Source: Peredibacter sp045999315
GTDB taxonomy: Bacteria > Bdellovibrionota > Bacteriovoracia > Bacteriovoracales > Bacteriovoracaceae
Direction of reading: 5' to 3'
Length of the DNA: 64,000 bases
NCBI RefSeq assembly: GCF_045999315.1
Contig: NZ_CP174607.1
Coordinates: 1,116,001 to 1,180,000 of the forward strand
Shown: positions 34,183-42,730 of the stretch, piece after piece
How positions within the stretch are numbered: the first letter of the stretch is position 1
Layout: each line of letters starts with the position of its first letter
Position numbers and translations under genes: made by a program
Notes under the pieces: generated by a model
What the model was told of the DNA's origin: nothing
Seen by the model: the letters and a program-made list of their open reading frames with translations, nothing else
The model's database searches: none

Positions 34183-35724
34183 ATGGAAAATGCTTTAGCG
34201 AAAAACTCAAATATTATGTGGGAAAAGTCGAAGTTCTTTATAAATCGACTACTTATCTATTTTTCTTTTTTGCTATTGCCTGTTTGGATCCAGAAGACCC
34301 TAGAGATTAATATCTTCGTTCAATCTCTTTTGATGTTGGCCTACATCGTTTTCATGGCGGGCCAATGGTATTTATTAGGTAAAGAGATTGATCATCGTTT
34401 AAAAATTTACTTCCGCGCGAACTCAAGTATCGACCGTGTTCTTTATCGGGTCCTTATTGGTAATGCCACCATGATGATTATATTTAACATCATGACTTTT
34501 ATCCCAGAGGGGATTGTTCGACATTTCTTTTGGGGCTTTTTCGTGATCCTGGGACTTTTTTACTCATGGCCCACACGAGGAAAGATCATTGAAGAATCTG
34601 TATCGACGCAGTTTACGGAATATAAATATCTCGACTCATTTGAGAAGACGGTATTGTTTCTGACCCTTGCCATGTTCATTACCAGCATGCCGAGCTTTCC
34701 ATTCTTTAGTAATCTAGAGACATTCAAACTCATCGTAGATCCAGAAGAGAAAATGCATTCGCAAATCTGGAACTACCTCTTCATGAATTTCTATCCGTTC
34801 CGGAGATTCCCACATCTGGTGAATCTTGGATGGAGTATGCATTTTTATTTCGTAAACTTTGGGCTGTATCTCCTGGCGTTCTATGGAATCATGCGCTTTT
34901 TTATGTCCAGAAGGCTTTCGATTTTGGGACTTTTTGCTCTGGTTTCGACCTGGTCTTTTGCGCTCTTCTTAAAGAAAGATCCTTATATTGGTGCCGCCAC
35001 TTGCTTCTCTGTTTTATGGGTGTGGTCGATTCTTTGGTGTGTGAAAAGTTCAACCTATCGTTCTGGTCTTATGTACGGGCTTCTTTGTTACACCGGAGTG
35101 GTACTAAACTATAATAATATTTTTTTATTTCCAGTGGGACTGGCCCTCCTCTATTTCTTCTTCTTAAAAGAAAGTACGGATTGGTATCGTTCACAATTTG
35201 TGAAATACACTTCGCTTGGCATGTTTCTCATTCTGATAACCATGATCACCCACATTGATCTGAGGTTCTTTGAAAATGCCTTCACGCTCAAACAATTTGG
35301 CTCTTATTTATCAGTGGTCATTAAGCGTAAGGCCTTTTACGCTCTCTCGTTTTTGGGTCTAGTGTCGCTTCTGATTATGAATTTCAAGCCAGAGCGAAAA
35401 ACACTTACAGTGTTAACTCTCGACGTAAAACGACTGCGTGAATTTAGCATTCTTGTCCTATGCCTTATTGTGCTCTCGCTTACTGTCGATAAAGATATCG
35501 CACAGAGCTTTGGTCTTTTGTGGTTCGTTGTCTTCTTGTGTATTCTTCCCCTCGAGTGGATTTTTCAATCAATCTCGCGACTTCGTTCGCGGCGAAATTT
35601 CATCTACATGATTTATGTGATCCTGTGTCTTCTAGATTCTCACTTCGAAGGACGCATTAGAATCATGTACAACTTCTATGAATCACCGCCGGATATAGTT
35701 GAGCTAATCAATCGTGGGCCATAA
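34183..35724 (+). CDS. Polytopic membrane protein, unknown
   Basis: A 513-residue protein with about 11-13 hydrophobic segments and short loops, ending in a cytosol- or periplasm-facing SRLRSRR and a last segment. The loop after the fifth or sixth segment (about 185-215: FKLIVDPEEKMHSQIWNYL) is the longest. The layout recalls GT-C glycosyltransferases or O-antigen/polysaccharide membrane proteins, but no catalytic motif is recognised. It is monocistronic and divergent from fliD; the ATG is preceded by a TCGGATAAT that could be part of a promoter. Confidence 0.65.
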   Translation: MENALAKNSNIMWEKSKFFINRLLIYFSFLLLPVWIQKTLEINIFVQSLLMLAYIVFMAGQWYLLGKEIDHRLKIYFRANSSIDRVLYRVLIGNATMMIIFNIMTFIPEGIVRHFFWGFFVILGLFYSWPTRGKIIEESVSTQFTEYKYLDSFEKTVLFLTLAMFITSMPSFPFFSNLETFKLIVDPEEKMHSQIWNYLFMNFYPFRRFPHLVNLGWSMHFYFVNFGLYLLAFYGIMRFFMSRRLSILGLFALVSTWSFALFLKKDPYIGAATCFSVLWVWSILWCVKSSTYRSGLMYGLLCYTGVVLNYNNIFLFPVGLALLYFFFLKESTDWYRSQFVKYTSLGMFLILITMITHIDLRFFENAFTLKQFGSYLSVVIKRKAFYALSFLGLVSLLIMNFKPERKTLTVLTLDVKRLREFSILVLCLIVLSLTVDKDIAQSFGLLWFVVFLCILPLEWIFQSISRLRSRRNFIYMIYVILCLLDSHFEGRIRIMYNFYESPPDIVELINRGP

Positions 35725-35786
35725 GTTAAGATCTTAGATTTACTTACTTTTTAAATAATTCTTTTGCGCCGAATTCAGGAGAGTTG

Positions 35787-35801
35787 TTACAATATTTGTA
35801 A
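35787..35801. promoter_or_regulatory. Perfect palindrome TTACAA-TAT-TTGTAA upstream of small orphan gene
   Basis: A 6-3-6 inverted repeat 46 nt before the TTG start of the 78-residue gene. It is the right size for a dimeric helix-turn-helix repressor and lies in the likely promoter region. Confidence 0.5.
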
Positions 35802-35846
35802 GAACGAGAAGAGAATTAATCTCTTCATCGCGATCAAGGAGGACTT

Positions 35847-36083
35847 TTGTACAAGGCACCCTTAACCGCTACTGTTTTCAAAGATTTCTCGTCTTGCTAT
35901 CAACATTTCTCGTCTCAAAAATCCCGTAATCCAGATCAACCATTTGTCTATGTCGATGCTTCAGGTGTGAAGTTAGTGACTGATGTTGTGGATGCTGAGG
36001 CGACTGCAAGTGATGGAGTTTTCGCTCTATCAATGGCCCAAGACGGATATATAGAGATGCTGGCCTTGTATGAAGCTGGTTAA
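35847..36083 (+). CDS. Small conserved-looking orphan protein (78 residues)
   Basis: It starts with TTG 35847, strongly supported by AAGGAGG at 35836-35842. The sequence is soluble with an acidic central part (VDASGVKLVTDVVDAEATASDG) and no known motif. It is flanked by its own putative operator (35787-35801) and a terminator (36134-36161), so it forms a self-contained, probably well-translated unit. Function unknown. Confidence 0.7.
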   Translation: MYKAPLTATVFKDFSSCYQHFSSQKSRNPDQPFVYVDASGVKLVTDVVDAEATASDGVFALSMAQDGYIEMLALYEAG

Positions 36084-36090
36084 TTAAATT

Positions 36091-36260
36091 TGTGGAAAAC
36101 TAATTTAGTCAAGAAATTGGAGAGAAAAAAACGAAAAGGGAGCCGCAGGTTCCCTTTTTTTATGTGCTTGAAATTGTTATAGTGAATCGGTGCAGTGTAA
36201 GAACAGTTTAGAAATTACAACAAAAACCATTGTGGAAAACTGGGGATGATTTGTGGATAA
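36091..36260 (+). promoter_or_regulatory. Cluster of DnaA-box-like sequences
   Basis: TGTGGAAAA at 36091-36099 and again at 36231-36239 (each within the identical decamer TGTGGAAAAC), and TGTGGATAA at 36252-36260. The last is a perfect DnaA box (TTATCCACA on the other strand); the others differ at one base. All share one orientation, and the perfect one covers the GTG start of the cysQ-like gene. Confidence 0.4.
36134..36161 (+). terminator. Terminator after the 78-residue gene
   Basis: AAAAGGGAGCC (36134-36144), loop GCA, then GGTTCCCTTTT with a G-U pair, continuing into a T tract. It ends the small orphan gene's transcript. Confidence 0.85.
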
Positions 36261-36987
36261 ACAGCATTTTTTGAGCAATTCTTTGGCCAAAATTATGGTT
36301 GCAGAATTGTCGGCCATTAATGATCTCGTGCGCCGATACCCAAAAGCAGACATTCAATTCAAGCAAGATGGTTCACCTGTTACTGAACTCGATTTGTTTT
36401 TATCTTCCCATGTAGAACTTCTAATGGAGCGTCACTTTAAAGGTGTGACCTTTTACTCTGAAGAGAAGTTTTCTGATTGGAACTTTCCTTTACTTGCTCT
36501 GGATCCTTTGGATGGAACTCGTGAGTATATCGAAGGTCGTCCCGAGTGGGCCCTTTCAATTGGATTATTTAATACAGATAAGTTTGAAGGTGAAGGCTGG
36601 GTCTATAATCCTTTGACCCAGGAACTCTTCGATGCTCCTTCGAAATTTGAATTTCCCAAGAAATCCACTTACCGTGGAGAAGTGTCTCGCTCTGAGTGGA
36701 AACAGGGGCTTTTTACAAACAAATTCACCGAGAGATTCGAACTTCAAGCGGTAGGTAGTATTGCTTATAAGCTTGGTCGTCTTGCCTATGGGAAATGTGA
36801 TTATGTTGTCAGTCTTCGTCCGAAAAACATCTGGGACATTGCAGGTGGAACAATACTATGTCAGCAGGCAGGTCTAAAATTTTACTCTCAGGGAAAAGAA
36901 GTCAAAGACGTAAGGAAGCTCTACGAGCCTCCTCTTATTTGGTGCCACGAGAAGCTTTTTTCGGAGCTTTCAAAGATTTACCCGTAG
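36253..36987 (+). CDS. CysQ/inositol-monophosphatase family phosphatase
   Basis: A 244-residue Mg-dependent phosphatase. The family metal motifs EEKF, DPLDGTREY and WDIAGG are in place, with the GSIAYKLGRLA and QQAGLKFY elements near the C-terminus. The DPLDGTREY form favours 3'(2'),5'-bisphosphate nucleotidase (CysQ) over inositol monophosphatase. The start is GTG 36253 with only a weak GGGGA upstream. The last 53 nt overlap the convergent nth gene. Confidence 0.8.
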   Translation: MDKQHFLSNSLAKIMVAELSAINDLVRRYPKADIQFKQDGSPVTELDLFLSSHVELLMERHFKGVTFYSEEKFSDWNFPLLALDPLDGTREYIEGRPEWALSIGLFNTDKFEGEGWVYNPLTQELFDAPSKFEFPKKSTYRGEVSRSEWKQGLFTNKFTERFELQAVGSIAYKLGRLAYGKCDYVVSLRPKNIWDIAGGTILCQQAGLKFYSQGKEVKDVRKLYEPPLIWCHEKLFSELSKIYP

Positions 36988-37606
36988 AAGCACAGACATC
37001 TTTCAAATTACAAAGATCACATTGTGGACGGCGGGCAATACAAGTGCGGCGTCCAAGGAAAATGAGAAGGTGCGAAAGCATTGTCCACTGCTCATTTGGA
37101 AAGAGCTTCATGAGATCTTGCTCGACTTTCTCTGGCTCAGTTTCTTTCGTGAGTCCTAGAAGAGCTGCAGTTCGTTTTACGTGAGTATCAACCACAATCC
37201 CAGTATTGATATTGAAAGCGTTACCTAACACCACATTGGCGGTTTTGCGACCCACACCCGGAAGTTCACTCAGCTCTTCGACCGTTTTGGGAACTTGGCC
37301 TTTATGAAGGGCCACGAGGTCCTGAGCACAGCCGATGAGGCTCTTACTTTTGTTACGAAAGAAGTTAATGGACTTAATTGCCTCTTCCATATCTTCGAGT
37401 TTCGCTTTCGCCATTTTTTCAGGAGTTGGGTACTTTTTAAAGAGGGCCGGGGTCACCATGTTCACGCGAGCGTCGGTACACTGAGCTGATAGGATGGTGG
37501 CCACTAGTAATTCAAATGGATTAGAGTGATTTAGTTCGCAATGGGCGTCGGGATGGACCTTAGAGAGTCGTTCATACACTACAGAGGCAAGTTCAGATTT
37601 TTTCAT
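36935..37606 (-). CDS. nth: Endonuclease III
   Basis: A 223-residue DNA glycosylase/AP lyase for oxidised pyrimidines. It has the helix-hairpin-helix LPGVGRKTANVVLG with the catalytic Lys, the catalytic Asp in VDTHVKR, and the iron-sulfur ligands C-x6-C-x2-C-x5-C near the C-terminus (CIARRPQCDLCNLKDVC). Its 3' end overlaps the cysQ-like gene on the other strand. Confidence 0.95.
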   Translation of the reverse strand: MKKSELASVVYERLSKVHPDAHCELNHSNPFELLVATILSAQCTDARVNMVTPALFKKYPTPEKMAKAKLEDMEEAIKSINFFRNKSKSLIGCAQDLVALHKGQVPKTVEELSELPGVGRKTANVVLGNAFNINTGIVVDTHVKRTAALLGLTKETEPEKVEQDLMKLFPNEQWTMLSHLLIFLGRRTCIARRPQCDLCNLKDVCASTGKSLKAPKKASRGTK

Positions 37607-37662
37607 GCTCTTAAAGTAGCAAAGTTGGCCTAAATCGACAAAGCCTGCTAGAAGGAAAGGCT

Positions 37663-38259
37663 ATGAGTAATTTTAAAGTCAAAGACCACTATTTTAATAA
37701 GGCAAAAAGTGAAAACTTCCTTGCCCGATCAGTTTATAAGCTGGAAGAGATCGACGAGAAATACAAGATCCTTAAACCAGGCATGCAAGTGGTTGACTTC
37801 GGTTATCATCCAGGATCATGGATTCAGTACACCAGTCGTGTGATTGGTGATGAAGGCCGTGTGGTGGGAATTGATGTCCGCGAGGTTAATAAAAAATTAT
37901 CTGGCGTAAAAAACGTGCGCGTTTATCAAAAAGATATTTTCGATATTCATGATCTTAGCCAGTTAGAAGTGGATGGTCAGTTCGATGTGGTTCTGTCTGA
38001 CATGGCGCCAAACACAACTGGGATCAAATCTCTGGATCAAGACCGCAGTCTTAATCTCGTTGAATCAGTCTTTGGACTTCTTCCTCGTTTCTTAAAACCA
38101 GGTGGAAACTTCGTCATTAAGGTTTTCGACTCTCAGAACGCTCAAAACTATCTGAAAGAGCAGAAAAACCTGTTTAAAGAGTTCCATTATCTGAAGCCCA
38201 AATCTACCCGCAGTATTAGCAAAGAATTTTTTGTCATTGGAAAGAGTTTTAAGGCATAA
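37663..38259 (+). CDS. rlmE: 23S rRNA Um2552 2'-O-methyltransferase RlmE
   Basis: A 198-residue FtsJ/RrmJ-type methyltransferase. The catalytic tetrad positions are readable: Lys in RSVYKLEEID, Asp in VVLSDMAPN, Lys in NFVIKVFD, and Glu in SKEFFVIG. SAM motif I reads DFGYHPGSW where the family has D-L-G-A-A-P-G-G-W, a mild divergence. AAGGAAAGG lies just before the ATG. The PBP gene follows after 8 nt. Confidence 0.9.
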   Translation: MSNFKVKDHYFNKAKSENFLARSVYKLEEIDEKYKILKPGMQVVDFGYHPGSWIQYTSRVIGDEGRVVGIDVREVNKKLSGVKNVRVYQKDIFDIHDLSQLEVDGQFDVVLSDMAPNTTGIKSLDQDRSLNLVESVFGLLPRFLKPGGNFVIKVFDSQNAQNYLKEQKNLFKEFHYLKPKSTRSISKEFFVIGKSFKA

Positions 38260-38267
38260 TCTCTTTC

Positions 38268-39527
38268 ATGGTTTTTAAGGATTTAAACCGCAAAGGCAAC
38301 TTTGCTCTTCTAGGCGTTCTAGGCGTGGTCGCGCTGGCTACTTTCCCTGCTTGGGGAAATCTCAATTTTATTAAGGACAACACACTTTTCTCTCAACCTG
38401 CCACTCCGGTGAAGCCGGATCCTGTTGCAGATGATTGGAGCAAGATCGTGTCTCGTCACCAAAGTTGGGTAGATCAAATCGATTACGACAGTTCAAAGTA
38501 CCACGTTAAGTACACCTTCAACGATGAACTGGAGACGTTCATTAAGAAGCAATTGTCCCTTTATAGGCCGGACTATACGTCTGTTGTGGTCATGGACAAC
38601 GAGACCGGAAAAATTCTCGCGGCAGTGGATTACGCTCGCTCGCAGAATATTTTTGGTCGAGACCTGGCCTTTTCTACCACTCACCCTGCTGCCAGTATTT
38701 TTAAAGTCATTACAGCGGCCGATCTTTTAGAAAACACTCACATTAAAACTGATACCGAGTTTCACTTTACTGGCCGTTCGACGACTCTTTATCGTAGCCA
38801 GCTAAAAGAACCAAACGGTCCTCGCCGTTGGGTGAGAACTCTTGATTTAGAAAAGGCCTTCGCAACTTCTAACAATGTCATCTTCGGTCGTACTGCCATT
38901 GAAAACCTCACTCCTGCCGGTCTTAAAAAGATGGCGGAGAAGTTTGGCTTCAACCGCAGACTTCTGGAAGGTGTGAATCTTGCTCCATCAGTTTTTAATA
39001 TGGCACAGGATCAATACAATCTTGCTGAGTTCTCTTCAGGTCTTAATAACAAGACCATGATGAGCCCGGTGCATGGTGCGGTGATTGGTTCAGTGGTGGC
39101 CAACGGCGGTCTTCTTCGTTATCCGGTTGTGATCGAACAACTTGAAGGGATCTCTGATAAGAGAACAATGTTTCCTCCGATTAAGAAGGACGAGATTGTT
39201 CTGACCCCTAAAACTGCTGAAGATTTAAGAACTCTTTTCATGGCCACGATCACTCAAGGTACGGCCCGTTCTTCATTCCGTCGCTCAAAGTATCTTTTGG
39301 AAAAACTTGAAATTGGCGGAAAGACCGGAAGTCTTACTGGTGGTGAGCCATATGGAAAGCGTGACTGGTTTGTGAGTTATGCCAAGTCACTTGAAGATAA
39401 AAATGATAAGGGTATTTCAATTTGTGTCATGATCGTTAACCAGAAGAAGTGGTACATCAAGTCTCCGCTTTTGGCGAAAAACATCATGGAGTATTACTAC
39501 GCGAACCTTTATCCACAAAAAAAATAA
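38268..39527 (+). CDS. Penicillin-binding transpeptidase (class B-like, short)
   Basis: A 419-residue periplasmic DD-transpeptidase domain with one N-terminal anchor (about residues 13-32). Active-site motifs are S143-x-x-K146 (ASIFK), S201-N-N, and K352-T-G. It lacks the large N-terminal pedestal domain of PBP2/PBP3, so it resembles minimal transpeptidases of unassigned physiological role. It lies between rlmE and lepB in a short operon. OXA-type beta-lactamase is less likely, because the SNN and KTG spacing and anchor fit PBPs. Confidence 0.85.
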   Translation: MVFKDLNRKGNFALLGVLGVVALATFPAWGNLNFIKDNTLFSQPATPVKPDPVADDWSKIVSRHQSWVDQIDYDSSKYHVKYTFNDELETFIKKQLSLYRPDYTSVVVMDNETGKILAAVDYARSQNIFGRDLAFSTTHPAASIFKVITAADLLENTHIKTDTEFHFTGRSTTLYRSQLKEPNGPRRWVRTLDLEKAFATSNNVIFGRTAIENLTPAGLKKMAEKFGFNRRLLEGVNLAPSVFNMAQDQYNLAEFSSGLNNKTMMSPVHGAVIGSVVANGGLLRYPVVIEQLEGISDKRTMFPPIKKDEIVLTPKTAEDLRTLFMATITQGTARSSFRRSKYLLEKLEIGGKTGSLTGGEPYGKRDWFVSYAKSLEDKNDKGISICVMIVNQKKWYIKSPLLAKNIMEYYYANLYPQKK

Positions 39528-39539
39528 AAGGTGGACCTA

Positions 39540-40340
39540 ATGGAAGAAAATTCTAACCCTGAAACTGTTACGCCTACACCAGAGGTTGCTGCTGGTGCCG
39601 CTCAGCCACTTATTAACAAGAAGGCGAAGTTCATCAAGGAAGTGAAGTCATTTACCTTGATCATTCTTTCTGTTCTGGTTTTCCGTTCTGTGCTTTTCGA
39701 GCCATTCAAAATTCCGTCGGGCTCCATGATCCCAACTCTATTAATTGGTGACTTTATCCTGGTTAATAAGTTCTCTTACGGTTTTAAAGTTCCTTTCAGT
39801 GACTGGTTCACTGATCCGGTTTACCTAACTGGTCCAAGCACTCCTGAGCGAGGGGACGTTATTGTGTTCAAATATCCAAAGGACACAAACCTTAACTACA
39901 TTAAGCGTGTGATTGGTCTTCCGGGTGACACGATCGAAGTGATCGACAAAGTTGTTTACGTAAACAACAAGCCAATCGAAACCAAAGACGTGGACGGGAA
40001 GAAGATCCTGGAAGATATGGATGATCGTTATAAGTCTTATCAGTTCCGTTTCATGGAAACAAAAACTGGAGACAAGACTCACATCACACAAGTTGATATG
40101 GGGAACGATTACTTTGCTAACTACTACAAGTTTACCGTTCCGAAGGACAACTACTTCGTGATGGGTGATAACCGTGACTTCTCAGCAGATTCTCGTCGTT
40201 GGGGAACGGTTCCATTCGGCCATATCAAAGGTAAGGCCGTTATGATTTGGTTCTCGCTTTCAGTGCCTTGGCCATGGAGTGAGGACGAGCAGGAATCATG
40301 GAAGTTCCGTCCTTGGAGAATTGGAACAATTATTCATTAA
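39540..40340 (+). CDS. lepB: Signal peptidase I
   Basis: A 266-residue type I leader peptidase. After one membrane segment (about 37-55) the catalytic Ser62 lies in PSGSMIPTL, Lys122 in NYIKRVIGLPGD, and the GDNRDFSADSRRWG box near the end. ATG 39540 is preferred to GTG 39531 because AAAAGGTGG sits 5 nt upstream. It removes signal peptides from exported proteins, including the many in this window. Ends at a bidirectional terminator facing mutS2. Confidence 0.95.
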   Translation: MEENSNPETVTPTPEVAAGAAQPLINKKAKFIKEVKSFTLIILSVLVFRSVLFEPFKIPSGSMIPTLLIGDFILVNKFSYGFKVPFSDWFTDPVYLTGPSTPERGDVIVFKYPKDTNLNYIKRVIGLPGDTIEVIDKVVYVNNKPIETKDVDGKKILEDMDDRYKSYQFRFMETKTGDKTHITQVDMGNDYFANYYKFTVPKDNYFVMGDNRDFSADSRRWGTVPFGHIKGKAVMIWFSLSVPWPWSEDEQESWKFRPWRIGTIIH

Positions 40341-40344
40341 AAAG

Positions 40345-40373
40345 GAAGGCCCCGTTTGGGGCCTTCTTATTTT
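40345..40373. terminator. Bidirectional terminator between lepB and mutS2
   Basis: GAAGGCCCC (40345-40353), GTTT loop, GGGGCCTTC (40358-40366), then TTATTTT; on the other strand the stem is followed by CTTTTTAAT. It serves both convergent genes and overlaps the last mutS2 codons. Confidence 0.92.
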
Positions 40374-42730
40374 AGGACAATTTTTGTTTCGCCATCGTTC
40401 CCAGTCTCTGGAAGCTCACCCTGAAAATCTCTCGAACGTTTTAAATAGTCTCTTAACCAGTTTTTTAGTACCCCATCACCATGGCCATGAATCACGCTGA
40501 TATAAGGCACGTCTCCTGATAAAAGATCACCCAGGGCCTTTTCAATCAAGTTCTGGAATTCGGAGAGTCGCATCCCGCGTACATCAAATTCTAACTGAGA
40601 ATTCGAGGTTTTCACAAAACTCACAGAAACTTTTGGTTTGGCCGGAGCGCGTTTTGAACGGCCAAGAGTAGTCACCGGAACTGTAAGTTTAATGGGCCCC
40701 TTTGCAATCGTGACTTCACGACGACGAAGATCCACTCCTTGAATGGTGAATTCTTTTTTAAGTGTATGCGAGTAAACGGTGTCACCGGATTTTACTTCTT
40801 CGATGGTGAGATCACCAACTGGGATTTCTTCTTCCACGACTTCGATGCCGCGAAGTTTATCAATCTGAGTTTTAAGTTGGTGAGACTTATCATCAATGCG
40901 TTTCACTTTCTGAATTTCATTGCGACGAGCTTCTTCAACCAAGGCACGCGCCTCATTTAGGATTTTATCGACTTCCTGCCGGGCCTTGGTGAGTTCTTCC
41001 TTCATACGAAGATTTAGAATCCCTTCCATGGCACCTTTCTGGTTTTTCAGTTCTACTTCCAACTGGCGGTTGGAAGTTAAGATTTGATCCAGTTCAATTT
41101 GTTTCTGGGAAACTTTTTGAAGAAGAGTTTCATAGCTCACGTTCTTGGCACTTAAGTGTGAGAGCGCTTTGCCAGGAACATCTTTCACTTCCTCGTGGCC
41201 ACGAGAAAGAATACGGAAAATATCAATCGCCATGGAAGCACCCGGCGTGCCCCATTGAATTTTGTAAGTTGGTTTCATGTTAGTAGTATCAAAGCCCACG
41301 TGACATGAAATGTAGTTTCGATCCTGATGAATCAGGGTCTTAAACATTTGGTGGTGGGTTGACACCACAATATGACAGATCGCGCGCTTATGAAGCTCAT
41401 CGAAGTAGGCCAGAGAGAGAGCTGAGGCCTCATCTGAGGACGTTGAGTTGAAGATCTCATCAATCAGAATCAGGTTCGACGGCAGAATATTTTCCATCAG
41501 ATCAATGTAGTTTTTTACTTCACCTGAGAATGAAGAAAGACCTACCTGAAGATCTTGAAGATCGTTACCGAAATAGAAAACACCTTCATAAGGATACATT
41601 TCAGCTTCGGCCGCGGGTACGAAGAAGCCGTGGTAGAACAACAAGTAAGCAAGGGTGATCGACTTAAGGAAAACAGTCTTACCGCCAGTATTGGGACCAG
41701 AGATAACAATTCCATGATTACCTTGATGGCAATCAGCACTGTTCTTTACGGCATTTTTAATCAATGGGTGAAAGAGCCCGGTAAACTTAAATCCTGGAGT
41801 GGATCTGATTGATGGGCACTCCAGATGGTATTTCGTGGCAAAATCAGTTTTAGCGAGATAAAAATCAATTCTTCGAACATGATAAAGGCATTCAGAGATG
41901 AGTGCGGAATGTTCACCTAAGAGGCGAGAAAATTTCATGGCGAGTTGATTAATAATTTCATCAATCTTCGCAATAAGCTCTAAACGACGGTTACAGGCGT
42001 CCCTTACTTCAAAAGGCTCAACGAAGAGAGTCTGTCCTGATTCAGAACGAGAAACAATGAGACCAAGATCTGAACGATAGGAATCAGATCTGACTGGAAC
42101 TACAAAACGGTCGTAGTGAACGTCGTAACTATTGTATTGAAGGACCTTCTGGTTGGCGGCATTGTTGATCCACTCTTGAACGGTCTTTCGAATTTTATCT
42201 TCCAATTCTCTTAAACGACGATTCAGGTCTGCAAGTTCCGGATGGCGTTCGAAGTGAACTTCACCTGAGCTATCAACCAAATGACGAAATTCTCTTAGAA
42301 ACTTTCTTTGGATCGTTTGAAAATCCATCTCGGAAATTTTTTGAAATTCGGCGATCTTAAATTTTGGAAGATCTTGCTTAATAAACTGGGCACTTTCAAC
42401 CAGCAGAACAACTTTATTGAGTTCACTAAAATGCAGGACACCTTCTTTAGTAACGTGCTGAATATGGCGATCCAAAGATTCATCCGCCGGGAGTTTCCCG
42501 AAAAGCGAACCTATGATTTGACGGTAATCATCTTTAAATTCTTGAAGATAAGTTTGAGTACGAATGAGTTCAGTTGAAAGGTCTTCCCAACGATTCGCAA
42601 AGAGCTGCGTCACGAGGCCTTTCTTATTCGATTCAAAATACGCGAATTGAGATATAATGCCTGAAAGGACATCCCATTCGACTTGTGCGTGATGCACGGA
42701 GTGTTGAGTAGTGATAAGATTAATCGTCAT
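40367..42730 (-). CDS. mutS2: MutS2 with C-terminal Smr nuclease domain
   Basis: A 787-residue protein from ATG 42730 (TTG 42739 is an alternative). The ABC-ATPase domain has Walker A GPNTGGKT, LSSFSGEV and LIDEIFNSTSSDEAS; the C-terminal Smr domain has LDVRGM-type LDVRGM/EFDVRGM and HGHGDGVLKNWL. MutS2 proteins suppress recombination and, in Bacillus, split collided ribosomes ahead of RqcH. It diverges from an rqcH-like gene with the start codons back to back (CATATG), and no Shine-Dalgarno sequence is visible. Confidence 0.93.
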   Translation of the reverse strand: MTINLITTQHSVHHAQVEWDVLSGIISQFAYFESNKKGLVTQLFANRWEDLSTELIRTQTYLQEFKDDYRQIIGSLFGKLPADESLDRHIQHVTKEGVLHFSELNKVVLLVESAQFIKQDLPKFKIAEFQKISEMDFQTIQRKFLREFRHLVDSSGEVHFERHPELADLNRRLRELEDKIRKTVQEWINNAANQKVLQYNSYDVHYDRFVVPVRSDSYRSDLGLIVSRSESGQTLFVEPFEVRDACNRRLELIAKIDEIINQLAMKFSRLLGEHSALISECLYHVRRIDFYLAKTDFATKYHLECPSIRSTPGFKFTGLFHPLIKNAVKNSADCHQGNHGIVISGPNTGGKTVFLKSITLAYLLFYHGFFVPAAEAEMYPYEGVFYFGNDLQDLQVGLSSFSGEVKNYIDLMENILPSNLILIDEIFNSTSSDEASALSLAYFDELHKRAICHIVVSTHHQMFKTLIHQDRNYISCHVGFDTTNMKPTYKIQWGTPGASMAIDIFRILSRGHEEVKDVPGKALSHLSAKNVSYETLLQKVSQKQIELDQILTSNRQLEVELKNQKGAMEGILNLRMKEELTKARQEVDKILNEARALVEEARRNEIQKVKRIDDKSHQLKTQIDKLRGIEVVEEEIPVGDLTIEEVKSGDTVYSHTLKKEFTIQGVDLRRREVTIAKGPIKLTVPVTTLGRSKRAPAKPKVSVSFVKTSNSQLEFDVRGMRLSEFQNLIEKALGDLLSGDVPYISVIHGHGDGVLKNWLRDYLKRSRDFQGELPETGNDGETKIVLK

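Noticed and set aside
36091..36260. Chromosomal replication origin
   Set aside because: Only three boxes, no dnaA, dnaN or AT-rich unwinding region beside them.
38268..39527. OXA-type beta-lactamase
   Set aside because: The membrane anchor, SNN motif and KTG spacing fit a penicillin-binding protein.
42683..42730. Longer N-terminus of the rqcH-like gene
   Set aside because: It would overlap mutS2 antisense and has no ribosome site; ATG 42731 fits the NFACT start.
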